In this document: positions 1-8,125 of the stretch, piece after piece | Numbering within the stretch: position 1 is the stretch's first letter | Layout: every line of letters begins with the position of its first letter | Assembly (NCBI RefSeq): GCF_004785685.1 | Contig: NZ_SRPF01000001.1 | Span: 682,001-746,000, forward strand | DNA from: Marinobacter confluentis | GTDB taxonomy: Bacteria > Pseudomonadota > Gammaproteobacteria > Pseudomonadales > Oleiphilaceae | Direction: 5' to 3' | DNA length: 64,000 bases | Notes under the pieces: model-generated | What the model was told of the DNA's origin: nothing | What the model saw: the letters and a program-made list of their open reading frames with translations, nothing else | The model's database searches: none | Made by a program: the position numbers and the translations under genes

Positions 1-2
1 AC

Positions 3-2237
3 TCCCTGAAAACCAAGGCCCGCTATATGCTGGGCTGGAGCCAGTACAAGCAGGGCCCTGCGGCCTGGCGCCGGGCGGCAGTGACTTTCCTGACGGTGCT
101 GGATGGCCTGAGCGGCCAGACCAGCGGGTTTACCCGGGTACCCAGGTCTGATGCTGAACTGGTTGAAGATACCTTCCGGGTGATTGCGTTGATGGCAGCC
201 GAGGCCAGGGGAATAGAATCCATTGCCGAGTGGTCCGACGACGCGGAAAGAACCGACGCAAAGGAAGGAGTGACTGCCGGCTTCAGTGACCTGCTCTACG
301 ATCGGCTGGCTGACCTGTATGCATCCCGTGGCCAATACACGAACAGCGTGGCGGTGCACCGTGCCTTCATTGCGCGCCACAGTACTCACCCCGGGGTACC
401 GGCTTTCTATGCACAGTCAGTGCAGGTCTGGCGGATGGCGGGGCAAAACAACCGCGTCCGGGAGGCCCGCGCTGATTATGTTGCAGCATTCAGCAAGCAG
501 GACCGGTATACGGCCCTGAACAGAGCTGATCAGCAGCGCTGGCTGGAATATGCAAAGACCCTGGGTGACTATCACTACGATCAGGGCGAGACCGCAAGCA
601 GGGCCGAGCGCAAAGCCAGGTTTACCTCCGCCGCCAACTATTACAGCCAGCTTGCGACCCGCCAGGACAGCCCCGGGGAAACCCTGCGCCTGGCTGGCGA
701 TGCCTGGTTACAGGCGGGCGAGGCCAGATCCGCGCTGGCTGCTTTCCGCCAGGCGGCCTATCAGGCGCCGGGCTACCCAGATGCCGACGACGCAGGCTGG
801 GCGGCGCTGGTGCTTGAGCGTGATGCCGTCGATGGCCGGAATTCCCTCGGTACGTCCCTTGGCCAGCTCGCTGATGCCAGCGAAAAATGGTCGGCCAGGT
901 TTCCGGACGATCCAAGAATTCCTGAGTTGAGCTCTGATCTGGCGAACCGCCTGCTGGCGCAGAGCGAGCATGAGCGCGCCCGCCAGTTTGCGGAGATGGC
1001 GATAAATCACCCTGAAGCCACCCCGGCAGTCACCTACAGCGCTCTGCTTGCACTGGGTGAAACCCAGGTCTTGGGTGAGAACTATCGGCTTGCAGAAAAC
1101 GCCTGGCGCAAAGCCCTGGGGCTGATGACTTCCGGCCAGGTTACCGGGGTGGCGCCAAAGGAGGCAATGGGGCTGAAACGCCAACTGGCCACGAGCATTT
1201 ACCGGCAGGGTGAACAGGCTGCCGCTGAGGCCCGGACCGACATCGCGGTGGCCCACTTCCAGCGTATCGACAGCGTGCTGCCGGGCTCGGACATTGCCAT
1301 CAAGGGCCGATTTGATGCGGCAAACACACTGCTGAAAGCCGAGCGTTGGCTGGCGGCGGTGAATGAGCTGTCCCGTTTCCGTCAGGACTATCCGGCACAT
1401 CCGCTAACCGCCTCTGTCAGCGAAAAGCTGGTGCTGGCCTACGTGTCTTCGCAACAGCCGGTGCGGGCAGCGGATGAATTGATGGCCGCCAGTCCATTGA
1501 TGGAAAAGCAGCTTCGGGCGGCAGAGCTTTACCACCAGGCCGGCGCTGAGGACAAACGCAATAAGATCTACCTGAGCTATCTGGGGCAGGGCGATGCTGC
1601 GATCAAGCCCACGGATGCCAGAGCCCATGTGATGAACCAGACCTTCCGGCAGCGGTTGATTGAATCGGATGTTTCCGCCACCGCCCTGCGGGAGCAACTG
1701 GTCACCGCTGAACTGGAAAGCGACTGGCACTCACCTGAAACATTGAACTGGGCGGGGCAGGCAGCGCTGCAGCTGGGCGACATTCAGGCCAACCGTTTTG
1801 CTGCGGTAGAGCTACGGGCGCCGCTGGCCGATTCACTCGCCCGCAAGCAACGCCTGCTGGACGCCGCCGGAAACCGCTATGACCAGGCCCGGACATTTGG
1901 CGGGCAGGGTGTCGTGTCCCGCGCCACCTTTGAAAAGGCCGAGCTCTTCCGGCGCCTGGCGGCTGATCTGATGGCGTCAGAGGCGCCGCCGGAGCTCAAC
2001 GAGATGGAAACCATGCAGTACCAGATGCTGCTGGAAGAAGAAGCCTATCCGTTTGAAGAGCGGGCCATCACCCTGCATGAGCGCAACCACCAGCGACTGG
2101 CAGAGGGGGTTTTTGACCAGTGGGTTGAGCAGAGCCTGCAGGTGCTGGCGGAACTGTTCCCTGGCCGCTATGCCCGCTCGGTGCGCTGGATGAGCCTGAG
2201 TGAAAAGCCAAGCGAGGAGTCCGACGATGACGCGTAA
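3..2237 (+). CDS. TPR-repeat protein of a TonB/Tol-like energised system (5' end outside window)
   Basis: The open frame runs in from the window edge with no start codon, so at least the N-terminus is missing; 744 residues are visible. They are almost wholly alpha-helical with repeated degenerate tetratricopeptide units of the A-x-x-x-x-x-x-A/G-x-x-x type (for example around GDAWLQAGEARSALAAFRQA). No membrane segment is seen in the visible part. TPR proteins are scaffolds for protein-protein contacts. The gene overlaps the next one (a TPR lipoprotein) by 11 bases and sits at the head of a run with MotA/TolQ, ExbD, ExbD and TonB-like genes, so I infer a periplasmic scaffold of that complex. 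Annotators often call such genes putative components of a TonB system. Function is not proven. Confidence 0.75.
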   Translation, partial: SLKTKARYMLGWSQYKQGPAAWRRAAVTFLTVLDGLSGQTSGFTRVPRSDAELVEDTFRVIALMAAEARGIESIAEWSDDAERTDAKEGVTAGFSDLLYDRLADLYASRGQYTNSVAVHRAFIARHSTHPGVPAFYAQSVQVWRMAGQNNRVREARADYVAAFSKQDRYTALNRADQQRWLEYAKTLGDYHYDQGETASRAERKARFTSAANYYSQLATRQDSPGETLRLAGDAWLQAGEARSALAAFRQAAYQAPGYPDADDAGWAALVLERDAVDGRNSLGTSLGQLADASEKWSARFPDDPRIPELSSDLANRLLAQSEHERARQFAEMAINHPEATPAVTYSALLALGETQVLGENYRLAENAWRKALGLMTSGQVTGVAPKEAMGLKRQLATSIYRQGEQAAAEARTDIAVAHFQRIDSVLPGSDIAIKGRFDAANTLLKAERWLAAVNELSRFRQDYPAHPLTASVSEKLVLAYVSSQQPVRAADELMAASPLMEKQLRAAELYHQAGAEDKRNKIYLSYLGQGDAAIKPTDARAHVMNQTFRQRLIESDVSATALREQLVTAELESDWHSPETLNWAGQAALQLGDIQANRFAAVELRAPLADSLARKQRLLDAAGNRYDQARTFGGQGVVSRATFEKAELFRRLAADLMASEAPPELNEMETMQYQMLLEEEAYPFEERAITLHERNHQRLAEGVFDQWVEQSLQVLAELFPGRYARSVRWMSLSEKPSEESDDDA

Positions 2238-2721
2238 TCTGATTCTGGGCCTGTTTTGCCTGATCCTTGTGGGGTGCGCTGCAAGCCCGCCCGCGCCGTC
2301 CGGGGCTGAAACCACGCCGGAGCAGGAACAACAGGCCGCTCAGGAGGCCGCAAGGGAAGCTGAAAAGGCGTCGATGGCCCTGAAACAGGGGCATAAAGAT
2401 GCGGCCCTGGCGGCCTATCGCACCGCTTTTGATCTTGACCCGAAAGATGCCGTTTCAGCCAACAACCTGGCGCTGCTGTTGCGGGAGAAAGGCCAGTTCC
2501 GGGAGGCGGTCACGCTGCTTCAGAAGGGTATTGAGCATTCACCGGAAACCGCAGAGCTGCACTACAACCTCGCGGTTATCGCCGAACTCTATCTGCTGGA
2601 TCTGGAACTGGCGCTGGCCCATTACCGAAGATATCGGGCACTGACCGCGGAAACCGATCAGGAGGCCGAGGGCCAGCTCGTTGCCGGCTGGATCGCGGAT
2701 CTGGAACGGAGGCTTGACTGA
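2227..2721 (+). CDS. TPR-repeat lipoprotein
   Basis: 164 residues. The start was placed at the ATG that gives a textbook lipoprotein signal: MTRNLILGLFCLILVGC, with lipobox LVGC and the Cys at residue 17. An in-frame ATG 27 bases upstream would bury the signal. A GAGG sequence lies about nine bases before the chosen start. After a Pro/Glu/Gln-rich linker come two to three TPR units (roughly residues 45-125). It is predicted to be anchored to the outer membrane facing the periplasm. It overlaps the upstream gene by 11 bases and its stop overlaps the next start (TGATG), so translation is probably coupled. Probably a partner of the energised complex encoded next to it. Confidence 0.8.
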   Translation: MTRNLILGLFCLILVGCAASPPAPSGAETTPEQEQQAAQEAAREAEKASMALKQGHKDAALAAYRTAFDLDPKDAVSANNLALLLREKGQFREAVTLLQKGIEHSPETAELHYNLAVIAELYLLDLELALAHYRRYRALTAETDQEAEGQLVAGWIADLERRLD

Positions 2722-3041
2722 TGATGGGTTTTACCGGGTTCGCCTGCTGTCTTCGAGCCGCTTTCGCGGCCATTGCCCTAATGGTTCCGGCAATGTCGGC
2801 CGCCCAGGAAACCGTTTCGCTGACGGTTGAAGGCATCAGTACGGTGTCCAGCGAGGACAACCCTGGCATTGTCTACATTCTGCCGTGGCAGCCACCAACC
2901 CTGCCCAGGCGGGACCGCGAGGGCCTGGCCACCAACGCTGCGGAACTGCTCGAGCCTGTGGACCCACTGGTCTTCGAGCGCCACCAGAACTTTCAACAAT
3001 CGCTGAATCCTGACCTGGATTCGTCGAACACCCTGCGCTAG
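2721..3041 (+). CDS. Small exported protein of unknown function
   Basis: 106 residues. GGAGG lies eight bases before the ATG; a second ATG follows at once. The first 28 residues form a signal peptide (hydrophobic core FAAIALMVPAM, cleavage likely after AMSA). The rest is short, has no Cys, no membrane segment and no domain I recognise; it is rich in Pro, Leu, Asn and Asp. It lies between the TPR lipoprotein (overlapping by one base) and the MotA/TolQ-type gene (16 bases further on), so it is inferred to be a periplasmic member of the same complex. No function can be assigned. Confidence 0.65.
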   Translation: MMGFTGFACCLRAAFAAIALMVPAMSAAQETVSLTVEGISTVSSEDNPGIVYILPWQPPTLPRRDREGLATNAAELLEPVDPLVFERHQNFQQSLNPDLDSSNTLR

Positions 3042-3057
3042 CACCCGGAGTCTGATC

Positions 3058-3702
3058 ATGCTGGAAACTGTCGCCCGTTTTTTTCAGGAAGGTGGTGCAT
3101 TCATGTACCCCATCGCCATTGTGCTGGCCCTTGGCCTGGCCATTACCCTGGAGCGTTTTATCTACCTGTCCGGGGTTCGCCGCCGGAACCGGCTGGCGTT
3201 TGAAAAGGGCATTCTGCCGCTGCTGCGTAAACGGGATTATCGGCGCGCCATGAAAGCAGCCAGCGCCTCCGACAGCGCCATCTCCGACATTATGAGTGCC
3301 GGTATTGGCCGGTTGCTGAATAACCATCGCCGTGAGGACATCGAATACGCCATGGAAGAGGGGCTGATGGAGGTGCTTCCCCGCCTGGAAAAGCGCACCC
3401 AATACCTGGCTACCCTGGCCAATGTCGCAACCCTGTTGGGCCTGTTGGGCACCATTATCGGTCTGATTGCCGCGTTCACGGCGGTAGCGGCGGCTGATCC
3501 TTCACAGAAGGCATCGCTGCTTTCGGAAAGTATTTCGGTGGCTATGAATACCACCGCCTTCGGCCTGATGTCGGCGATTCCGCTGCTGATGTTTCACGCC
3601 GTTCTTCAGACCCGTACCAACGAGATTGTCGACACCTTTGAAATGGCGGGTGTGAAGCTGCTCAATATCATTTCGGAGAAGTCGGAGCCAGTCGCGGCAT
3701 GA
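3058..3702 (+). CDS. MotA/TolQ/ExbB family proton channel protein
   Basis: 214 residues with the family layout of three membrane helices: about 13-35, 117-142 and 155-180, and a long cytoplasmic loop between the first two. The second and third helices carry the Gly/Thr-rich signatures GLLGTIIGLIAAF and NTTAFGLMSAIP, which in ExbB, TolQ and MotA line the proton path. Family members assemble as pentamers around two ExbD/TolR chains and use the proton gradient to drive periplasmic partners. It overlaps the following ExbD gene by four bases (ATGA). There is one channel gene but two ExbD-type genes here. Whether it belongs to a TonB, Tol or gliding-type (AglR-like) branch cannot be settled by eye. 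Confidence 0.9.
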   Translation: MLETVARFFQEGGAFMYPIAIVLALGLAITLERFIYLSGVRRRNRLAFEKGILPLLRKRDYRRAMKAASASDSAISDIMSAGIGRLLNNHRREDIEYAMEEGLMEVLPRLEKRTQYLATLANVATLLGLLGTIIGLIAAFTAVAAADPSQKASLLSESISVAMNTTAFGLMSAIPLLMFHAVLQTRTNEIVDTFEMAGVKLLNIISEKSEPVAA

Positions 3703-4223
3703 GGCGTAAACACCGGAAGCTCACCTCCAGTGCGGAACTGGACATCACGCCATTCATGAATCTGATGATTGTGCTGGTGCCGGTGCTTCTGCTGGGCATG
3801 GTGTTCAGCCAGATCCGCATGATCGAGCTGAACTTCCCTGGCATGGAAGCGGGTCAGGCGCCGGACGCGGATGAACTTCAACTGGTGGTGACGCTGGTTC
3901 CCCAGGGCATTGAAGTGATTGACAGCAAGCGGGGTGTGATCAGAAGCCTGCCGCTGAGAGAAGGACAACAGAATTACGAGGAGCTAAGGCACACCCTCAG
4001 GCAGATCAAGAAACGCCTGCCGGACAAGACTGACATCGTTCTGGAAGTCAGCCCTGACGTCGGCTACCAGACCCTGGTGAAAACCATGGACACCCTGCGC
4101 TCCTACCCGGCGGTTGTAGCGGCCAGCGTGGTTGAAGGCGAGCTGTTTCCGGACGTGTCACTGTCTGATGCGGCGGAGAATCGGGTATTGGCCGGCCTCA
4201 AGGGTCAGAAGGAGGGCGCATGA
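3699..4223 (+). CDS. ExbD/TolR family protein lacking the conserved membrane Asp
   Basis: 174 residues: short basic N-terminus, one membrane helix (about 18-38) and a periplasmic domain. The family signature is visible as LDITPFMNLMIVL. In ExbD and TolR this reads TPFID or similar, and the Asp (Asp25 of E. coli ExbD) carries the proton. Here that position is Asn21 (codon AAT at 3759-3761). The start overlaps the channel gene and the stop overlaps the next ExbD gene (ATGA). The neighbouring ExbD-type protein keeps the Asp, so the two probably form an unequal pair. Membership of the family is clear; the consequence of the Asn is inference. Confidence 0.9.
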   Translation: MRRKHRKLTSSAELDITPFMNLMIVLVPVLLLGMVFSQIRMIELNFPGMEAGQAPDADELQLVVTLVPQGIEVIDSKRGVIRSLPLREGQQNYEELRHTLRQIKKRLPDKTDIVLEVSPDVGYQTLVKTMDTLRSYPAVVAASVVEGELFPDVSLSDAAENRVLAGLKGQKEGA

Positions 4224-4714
4224 AAGAGTCCCGTCGCGCTCACCGAATGCGCCGGCATTACAGCCGGATGCACCGGGCTGGTGGCCTGAACCTGGTATCG
4301 CTGATGGATATTTTTACCATTCTGGTGTTTTTCCTGATGGTGAATTCGTCCGATGTGAAGGTGATGCAGAACACTGCCGACGTACCGCTGCCGCAATCCA
4401 CCGCCAAAAAGCAGGCGGACGAAACCCTGATCGTGCAGGTGATTGGGAAGGCAATTCTGGTTCAGGGGCGGGAAGTGGCTCGAACGGAAGGTATCGAGAC
4501 CGGCGACACCACCATTGGCGGGCTGGCTGAGGAGTTGGCCTATCGCCGGGAACGGGGAGGCGTCATGCCGGAAAACGGATTTGAGGTGACGATCATGGCC
4601 GGAAAGGAAACCGACTACCGGTTGCTGCGAAAAATCATGCAGACCTGTGTGGATGAAAATTACCGGCAGGTTCGCCTTGCAGTTGAGTCTGCTCCGGAGG
4701 TGGCCAGTGGCTGA
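4220..4714 (+). CDS. ExbD/TolR family biopolymer transport protein
   Basis: 164 residues with a very basic N-terminal tail (residues 1-20), a single membrane helix (about 24-44) and a periplasmic domain. The helix reads LNLVSLMDIFTILVFFLMV and keeps the expected Asp (Asp30) where the preceding paralogue has Asn. It should pair with the MotA/TolQ-type protein to form the proton-driven stator. It overlaps the upstream gene by four bases and the downstream one by eight. The two ExbD genes differ a lot in sequence, so they are not a recent duplication. Confidence 0.9.
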   Translation: MKESRRAHRMRRHYSRMHRAGGLNLVSLMDIFTILVFFLMVNSSDVKVMQNTADVPLPQSTAKKQADETLIVQVIGKAILVQGREVARTEGIETGDTTIGGLAEELAYRRERGGVMPENGFEVTIMAGKETDYRLLRKIMQTCVDENYRQVRLAVESAPEVASG

Positions 4715-5684
4715 ACCCGATCGCAGGATACAGGGATTGCCCTGGGGAAAAGAGCGGGGGGAGAGCCAGCGTTTCTATCTGGCACTGGCGCTGATGGTGG
4801 CTGTGTTCCTGCCACCCGCGCTGATGATACCGGCATGGAACCTGCCGGAACCGGAGCGCAGTGAGGCCGAAGAAATTCCGCCACAACTGGCCCGACTGAT
4901 TGAGCAGCGGAAACCGCCAGAGCCGGAAATTGCAGCCGTTCCCGAGCCGGAACCAAAGCCCGAGCCTGAACCGGAGCCGAGGCAACCTGAACCTGCGGAA
5001 GAACCGACCCCGGAAATTGTGAAAACTCCAGAACCTGCGGAACCGGCTCCGACGCCGGAACAGACGCGGGAACAGACGATCGAAAAAGCCCGGGAAAAGG
5101 CCTCCCGCTCCGGGTTGCTGGCGATGAAAGACACCCTGGCCAGCATGCGAAGCTCTTCCACCAAGCCTGTGGAGACCCTGAGTGCCAACGTGAATTCCAA
5201 TGAGGCAGCGTCTGCAGCTGAACCTGCCGACCCTGATCCTTCACAGGCACTTGCCGGAAGCGGCGGCGTTGAACAGGAGCAGGGCATGACGCGGGAAGTG
5301 GCGGTGGCGGATCATAACGTCCGGCAGGTGGACGTCGCGGAGGAAAAGGCATCGGCGCCGGCGCCCCAGCCCCAGGTCGCCGATTCCGGGCCTTCAACCC
5401 GCTCGATGGGCAATATCCGGCAGGTGTTTGACGCCAACAAGACGTCCCTGAATGCCATGGTGGGCCGTGAACAGCGAAAAGATCCGTTGCTGCATGGCAA
5501 GATTCTGCTGAAACTGGTGATTGAGCCGGACGGCTCTGTGTCCCGCTGCGAGGTTGTTGAATCAGAACTGGATCATCCGGAGTTGGAACAGCGCATCGCC
5601 ATGCGTGTACGCCTGTTCAATTTCGGGGCTGCGGATGTCGATCAGCGGGAACTGAATTTCCCGCTGGAGTTTTTACCGGGTTGA
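4707..5684 (+). CDS. AgmX/PglI-TonB-like energy transducer
   Basis: 325 residues from a GTG start. GGAGG lies six bases upstream and the start overlaps the upstream stop; an in-frame upstream ATG at 4647 would run deep into the previous gene. Layout: short cytoplasmic N-terminus, membrane helix at about 23-43, a long Pro-Glu-Lys-rich stretch (about 65-125) like the periplasm-spanning arm of TonB, a helical linker, then a C-terminal domain with HGKILLKLVIEPDGSVSRC, typical of the AgmX/PglI C-terminal family. It is the last gene of the energised module and presumably carries force to an outer-membrane or wall partner. No TonB-dependent receptor gene is adjacent. Confidence 0.8.
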   Translation: MAEPDRRIQGLPWGKERGESQRFYLALALMVAVFLPPALMIPAWNLPEPERSEAEEIPPQLARLIEQRKPPEPEIAAVPEPEPKPEPEPEPRQPEPAEEPTPEIVKTPEPAEPAPTPEQTREQTIEKAREKASRSGLLAMKDTLASMRSSSTKPVETLSANVNSNEAASAAEPADPDPSQALAGSGGVEQEQGMTREVAVADHNVRQVDVAEEKASAPAPQPQVADSGPSTRSMGNIRQVFDANKTSLNAMVGREQRKDPLLHGKILLKLVIEPDGSVSRCEVVESELDHPELEQRIAMRVRLFNFGAADVDQRELNFPLEFLPG

Positions 5685-5691
5685 AAGCGCG

Positions 5692-6177
5692 TTATCGGTC
5701 AATCGTAATTCTAGGCAGTTGCGGCTTGTGGAAGGACAGTTTCTGGGTGGGCGCGATGACTTTGGCGTCACCGGAAACCACCTGTTCACCGTTCTGGTTG
5801 CGAACGTCGCAGGCAAGGGTAACGCGGTTTTTCCGGTCCTTGCTGGTGACCTTCAGGTTGACGGTCAGGGTATCGTCGAGCTTGACCGGCCTTTTGAACG
5901 CCAGGCTCTGCTCGAGGTAGATGGTACCGGGGCCTGGCATCACGGTGGCCAGGGCAGCGGAAATCAGGGAGCCGCTCCACATACCGTGGGCAATCCGCTC
6001 CCGGAAGATGGATTCCGCGGCAAACTCGGAATCAAGGTGGACCGGGTTAACGTCACCGGAGACAGCCGCAAACAACACCAGTTCATCCTCGGTCAGAGTC
6101 CGTACGTAGGTTGCCGAATCACCCTCCTGAAGTTCGTCGTAGGTGATATTTTCCAGAATATCGAGAGAGTCACTCAT
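5692..6177 (-). CDS. MaoC-like (R)-specific enoyl-CoA hydratase
   Basis: 161 residues, single hot-dog domain. The hydratase signature FAAVSGDVNPVHLDSEFA is intact; the Asp and His of D-x-N-P-x-H are the catalytic pair in PhaJ/MaoC enzymes, which hydrate trans-2-enoyl-CoA to (R)-3-hydroxyacyl-CoA. I chose the ATG at 6177 (MSDSLDILEN), which has GGAG about eight bases upstream, rather than the ATG 72 bases further up, whose extra residues are basic and unlike the family. It is convergent with the TonB-like gene (7-base gap) and divergent from fadD, with 189 bases between; I see no clear promoter boxes in that gap. Neighbouring fadD fits a role in fatty acid metabolism. Confidence 0.85.
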   Translation of the reverse strand: MSDSLDILENITYDELQEGDSATYVRTLTEDELVLFAAVSGDVNPVHLDSEFAAESIFRERIAHGMWSGSLISAALATVMPGPGTIYLEQSLAFKRPVKLDDTLTVNLKVTSKDRKNRVTLACDVRNQNGEQVVSGDAKVIAPTQKLSFHKPQLPRITIDR

Positions 6178-6366
6178 CGTCCGCTCCGCTGGGTCTGATT
6201 TGTTTTTCCGGGGACTTCGCTTTAGCCTGAAAACTACCTCATCGTTCACAAAACTGCTATTCTCTGTCGGATTTTTTAACGCTTATACGTTCGTCTTCTT
6301 GCTTTTTTTCAAAATAAGAAACACAGGCTTAGGACAACAATCAAAAATGCCGAACAGGAGATTGTG

Positions 6367-8040
6367 ATGGATTTTGAGCAGTTCTATCAGGACAAGTACC
6401 CCGCTGGTGTCCCCCGTCATATCGATCTGAACAAATACAAAAGCATGGTTGATGTGTTCGACCAGGCTGTCAAGAAATTCGCGGACAAGCCAGCATTCAG
6501 TGCTGTGGGTGCAACCCTGACCTACCGGGATCTGGACACCCAGAGCCGCAACTTCGCGGCCTGGCTGCAGAACCGCACGGACCTGAAGCCCGGCGACCGC
6601 ATTGCCGTTCAGATGCCCAACGTCTCCCAGTATCCGGTGGTGGTTTTCGGTGCCATGCGCGCCGGCCTGATTGTGGTCAACACCAACCCGCTCTATACCA
6701 CCCGTGAAATGGAGCACCAGTTCAACGACTCTGGTGCAAAAGCGATTGTGGTTCTGGCCAACATGGCCTACAACGTTGAAAAAGTTCTGCCGCAGACCGG
6801 CATTGAGCATGTGATCGTGACCGAACTGGCCGATATGCATTCACCGCTCAAGCGCACGCTGATGAACGCTGCGGTCAAGCACTTGAAGAAAATGGTACCG
6901 GCCTACAGCCTGCCCCAGGCGCATAAACTGCCTGCGGTTCTGAGTGAAGGTAGCAAGGAAAAATTCACCCCGGTTGAAAGCAAGCAGGACGACATTGCCG
7001 TACTGCAGTACACCGGCGGCACCACCGGCGTTGCCAAGGGCGCCATGCTGACCCATGGCAACCTGGTAGCCAACCTGCTTCAGGCCCGGCCGATGATGGG
7101 TGACTCCATCCAGGAAGGTAAGGAAATCGTGATTGCGCCGCTGCCGCTGTATCACATTTATTCCTTCACCCTGAACTGCGGCATCATGCTGGAAGCCGGC
7201 GCCCACAACGTGCTGATTCCGAACCCCCGTGATATCCCCGGCTTTGTGAAAGAACTGAAGAATCACAAATTCACTGCCTTCCTGGGCCTGAACACACTGT
7301 TTGTGGCGCTCTGCAACAACGAGGAATTTCAGGGGCTGGACTTCAGCAGCCTGAAGCTGACCTCGTCCGGCGGCATGGCCCTGACCAGTGATACCGCCAA
7401 GATGTGGCAGCGGGTAACCGGCTGCGAAATCAGCGAAGGCTACGGCATGACGGAAACCTCGCCGGTGGTGACTTTCAACCCGAGTGTGGCGATCCAGCTG
7501 GGCACCATTGGCCTGCCCATTGCCGATACCCTGGTCAAGACCATTGATGAGGACGGCAATGAGACTCCAATTGGTGAGCCTGGCGAGCTTTGCGTCAAGG
7601 GGCCGCAGGTGATGCGCGGTTACTGGCAGCGCCCTGAGGACACCCAGAAGTCCTTCACCGATGATGGCTACCTCCAGACTGGCGACGTTGCCCTGATTCA
7701 GGAAGACGGCTACATCCGGATTGTTGATCGCAAGAAAGACATGATCATTGTGTCTGGCTTCAACGTATATCCAAACGAGATTGAAGATGTGGTAACCGGT
7801 CATCCGAACGTGATTGAATGTGCGGCAGTCGGTGTGCCGGATGCCAAGAGCGGTGAAGCCGTGAAGGTATACCTGGTGGCAACACCGGAAGGTGTCAGCG
7901 AGAATGAGCTGAAGGAATTCTGTCGCGAGCGACTGACGGCCTATAAAGTGCCCAAGTCGTTTGTCTTCCGTGACGAGCTGCCGAAGACCAACGTTGGCAA
8001 GATCCTTCGCCGTGAGCTTCGGGACGAAGCCAACGCCTGA
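6367..8040 (+). CDS. fadD: Long-chain fatty acid-CoA ligase
   Basis: 557 residues, full length for FadD. It activates long-chain fatty acids with ATP and CoA at the inner membrane for beta-oxidation. The AMP-binding P-loop is visible as YTGGTTGVAKGAMLTHGN (about residues 215-232), followed by the motif GYGMTETSP and the C-terminal hinge DRKKDMIIVSGFNVYP. The start was placed at the ATG at 6367, six bases after AGGAG; a GTG directly before it is the alternative. A strong terminator follows 28 bases after the stop. The gene is divergent from the MaoC hydratase. Confidence 0.95.
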   Translation: MDFEQFYQDKYPAGVPRHIDLNKYKSMVDVFDQAVKKFADKPAFSAVGATLTYRDLDTQSRNFAAWLQNRTDLKPGDRIAVQMPNVSQYPVVVFGAMRAGLIVVNTNPLYTTREMEHQFNDSGAKAIVVLANMAYNVEKVLPQTGIEHVIVTELADMHSPLKRTLMNAAVKHLKKMVPAYSLPQAHKLPAVLSEGSKEKFTPVESKQDDIAVLQYTGGTTGVAKGAMLTHGNLVANLLQARPMMGDSIQEGKEIVIAPLPLYHIYSFTLNCGIMLEAGAHNVLIPNPRDIPGFVKELKNHKFTAFLGLNTLFVALCNNEEFQGLDFSSLKLTSSGGMALTSDTAKMWQRVTGCEISEGYGMTETSPVVTFNPSVAIQLGTIGLPIADTLVKTIDEDGNETPIGEPGELCVKGPQVMRGYWQRPEDTQKSFTDDGYLQTGDVALIQEDGYIRIVDRKKDMIIVSGFNVYPNEIEDVVTGHPNVIECAAVGVPDAKSGEAVKVYLVATPEGVSENELKEFCRERLTAYKVPKSFVFRDELPKTNVGKILRRELRDEANA

Positions 8041-8068
8041 TCCCTGATCGCCGATGAAGCTCAGAAGA

Positions 8069-8089
8069 CCCCGCTCAGGCGGGGTTTTT
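8069..8089 (+). terminator. Rho-independent terminator of fadD
   Basis: Perfect stem CCCCGC/GCGGGG with a four-base loop TCAG, followed directly by five T. It lies 28 bases after the fadD stop. It also argues against starting the hrpA frame at the ATG at 8054, which would place the start before the terminator. Confidence 0.85.
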
Positions 8090-8125
8090 CATTTATCCAC
8101 CACTTATGCAAGACCAGAAAGACTG

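Noticed and set aside
8054..8125. Upstream ATG start for hrpA
   Set aside because: It would place the start in front of the fadD terminator hairpin and adds residues not found in HrpA.
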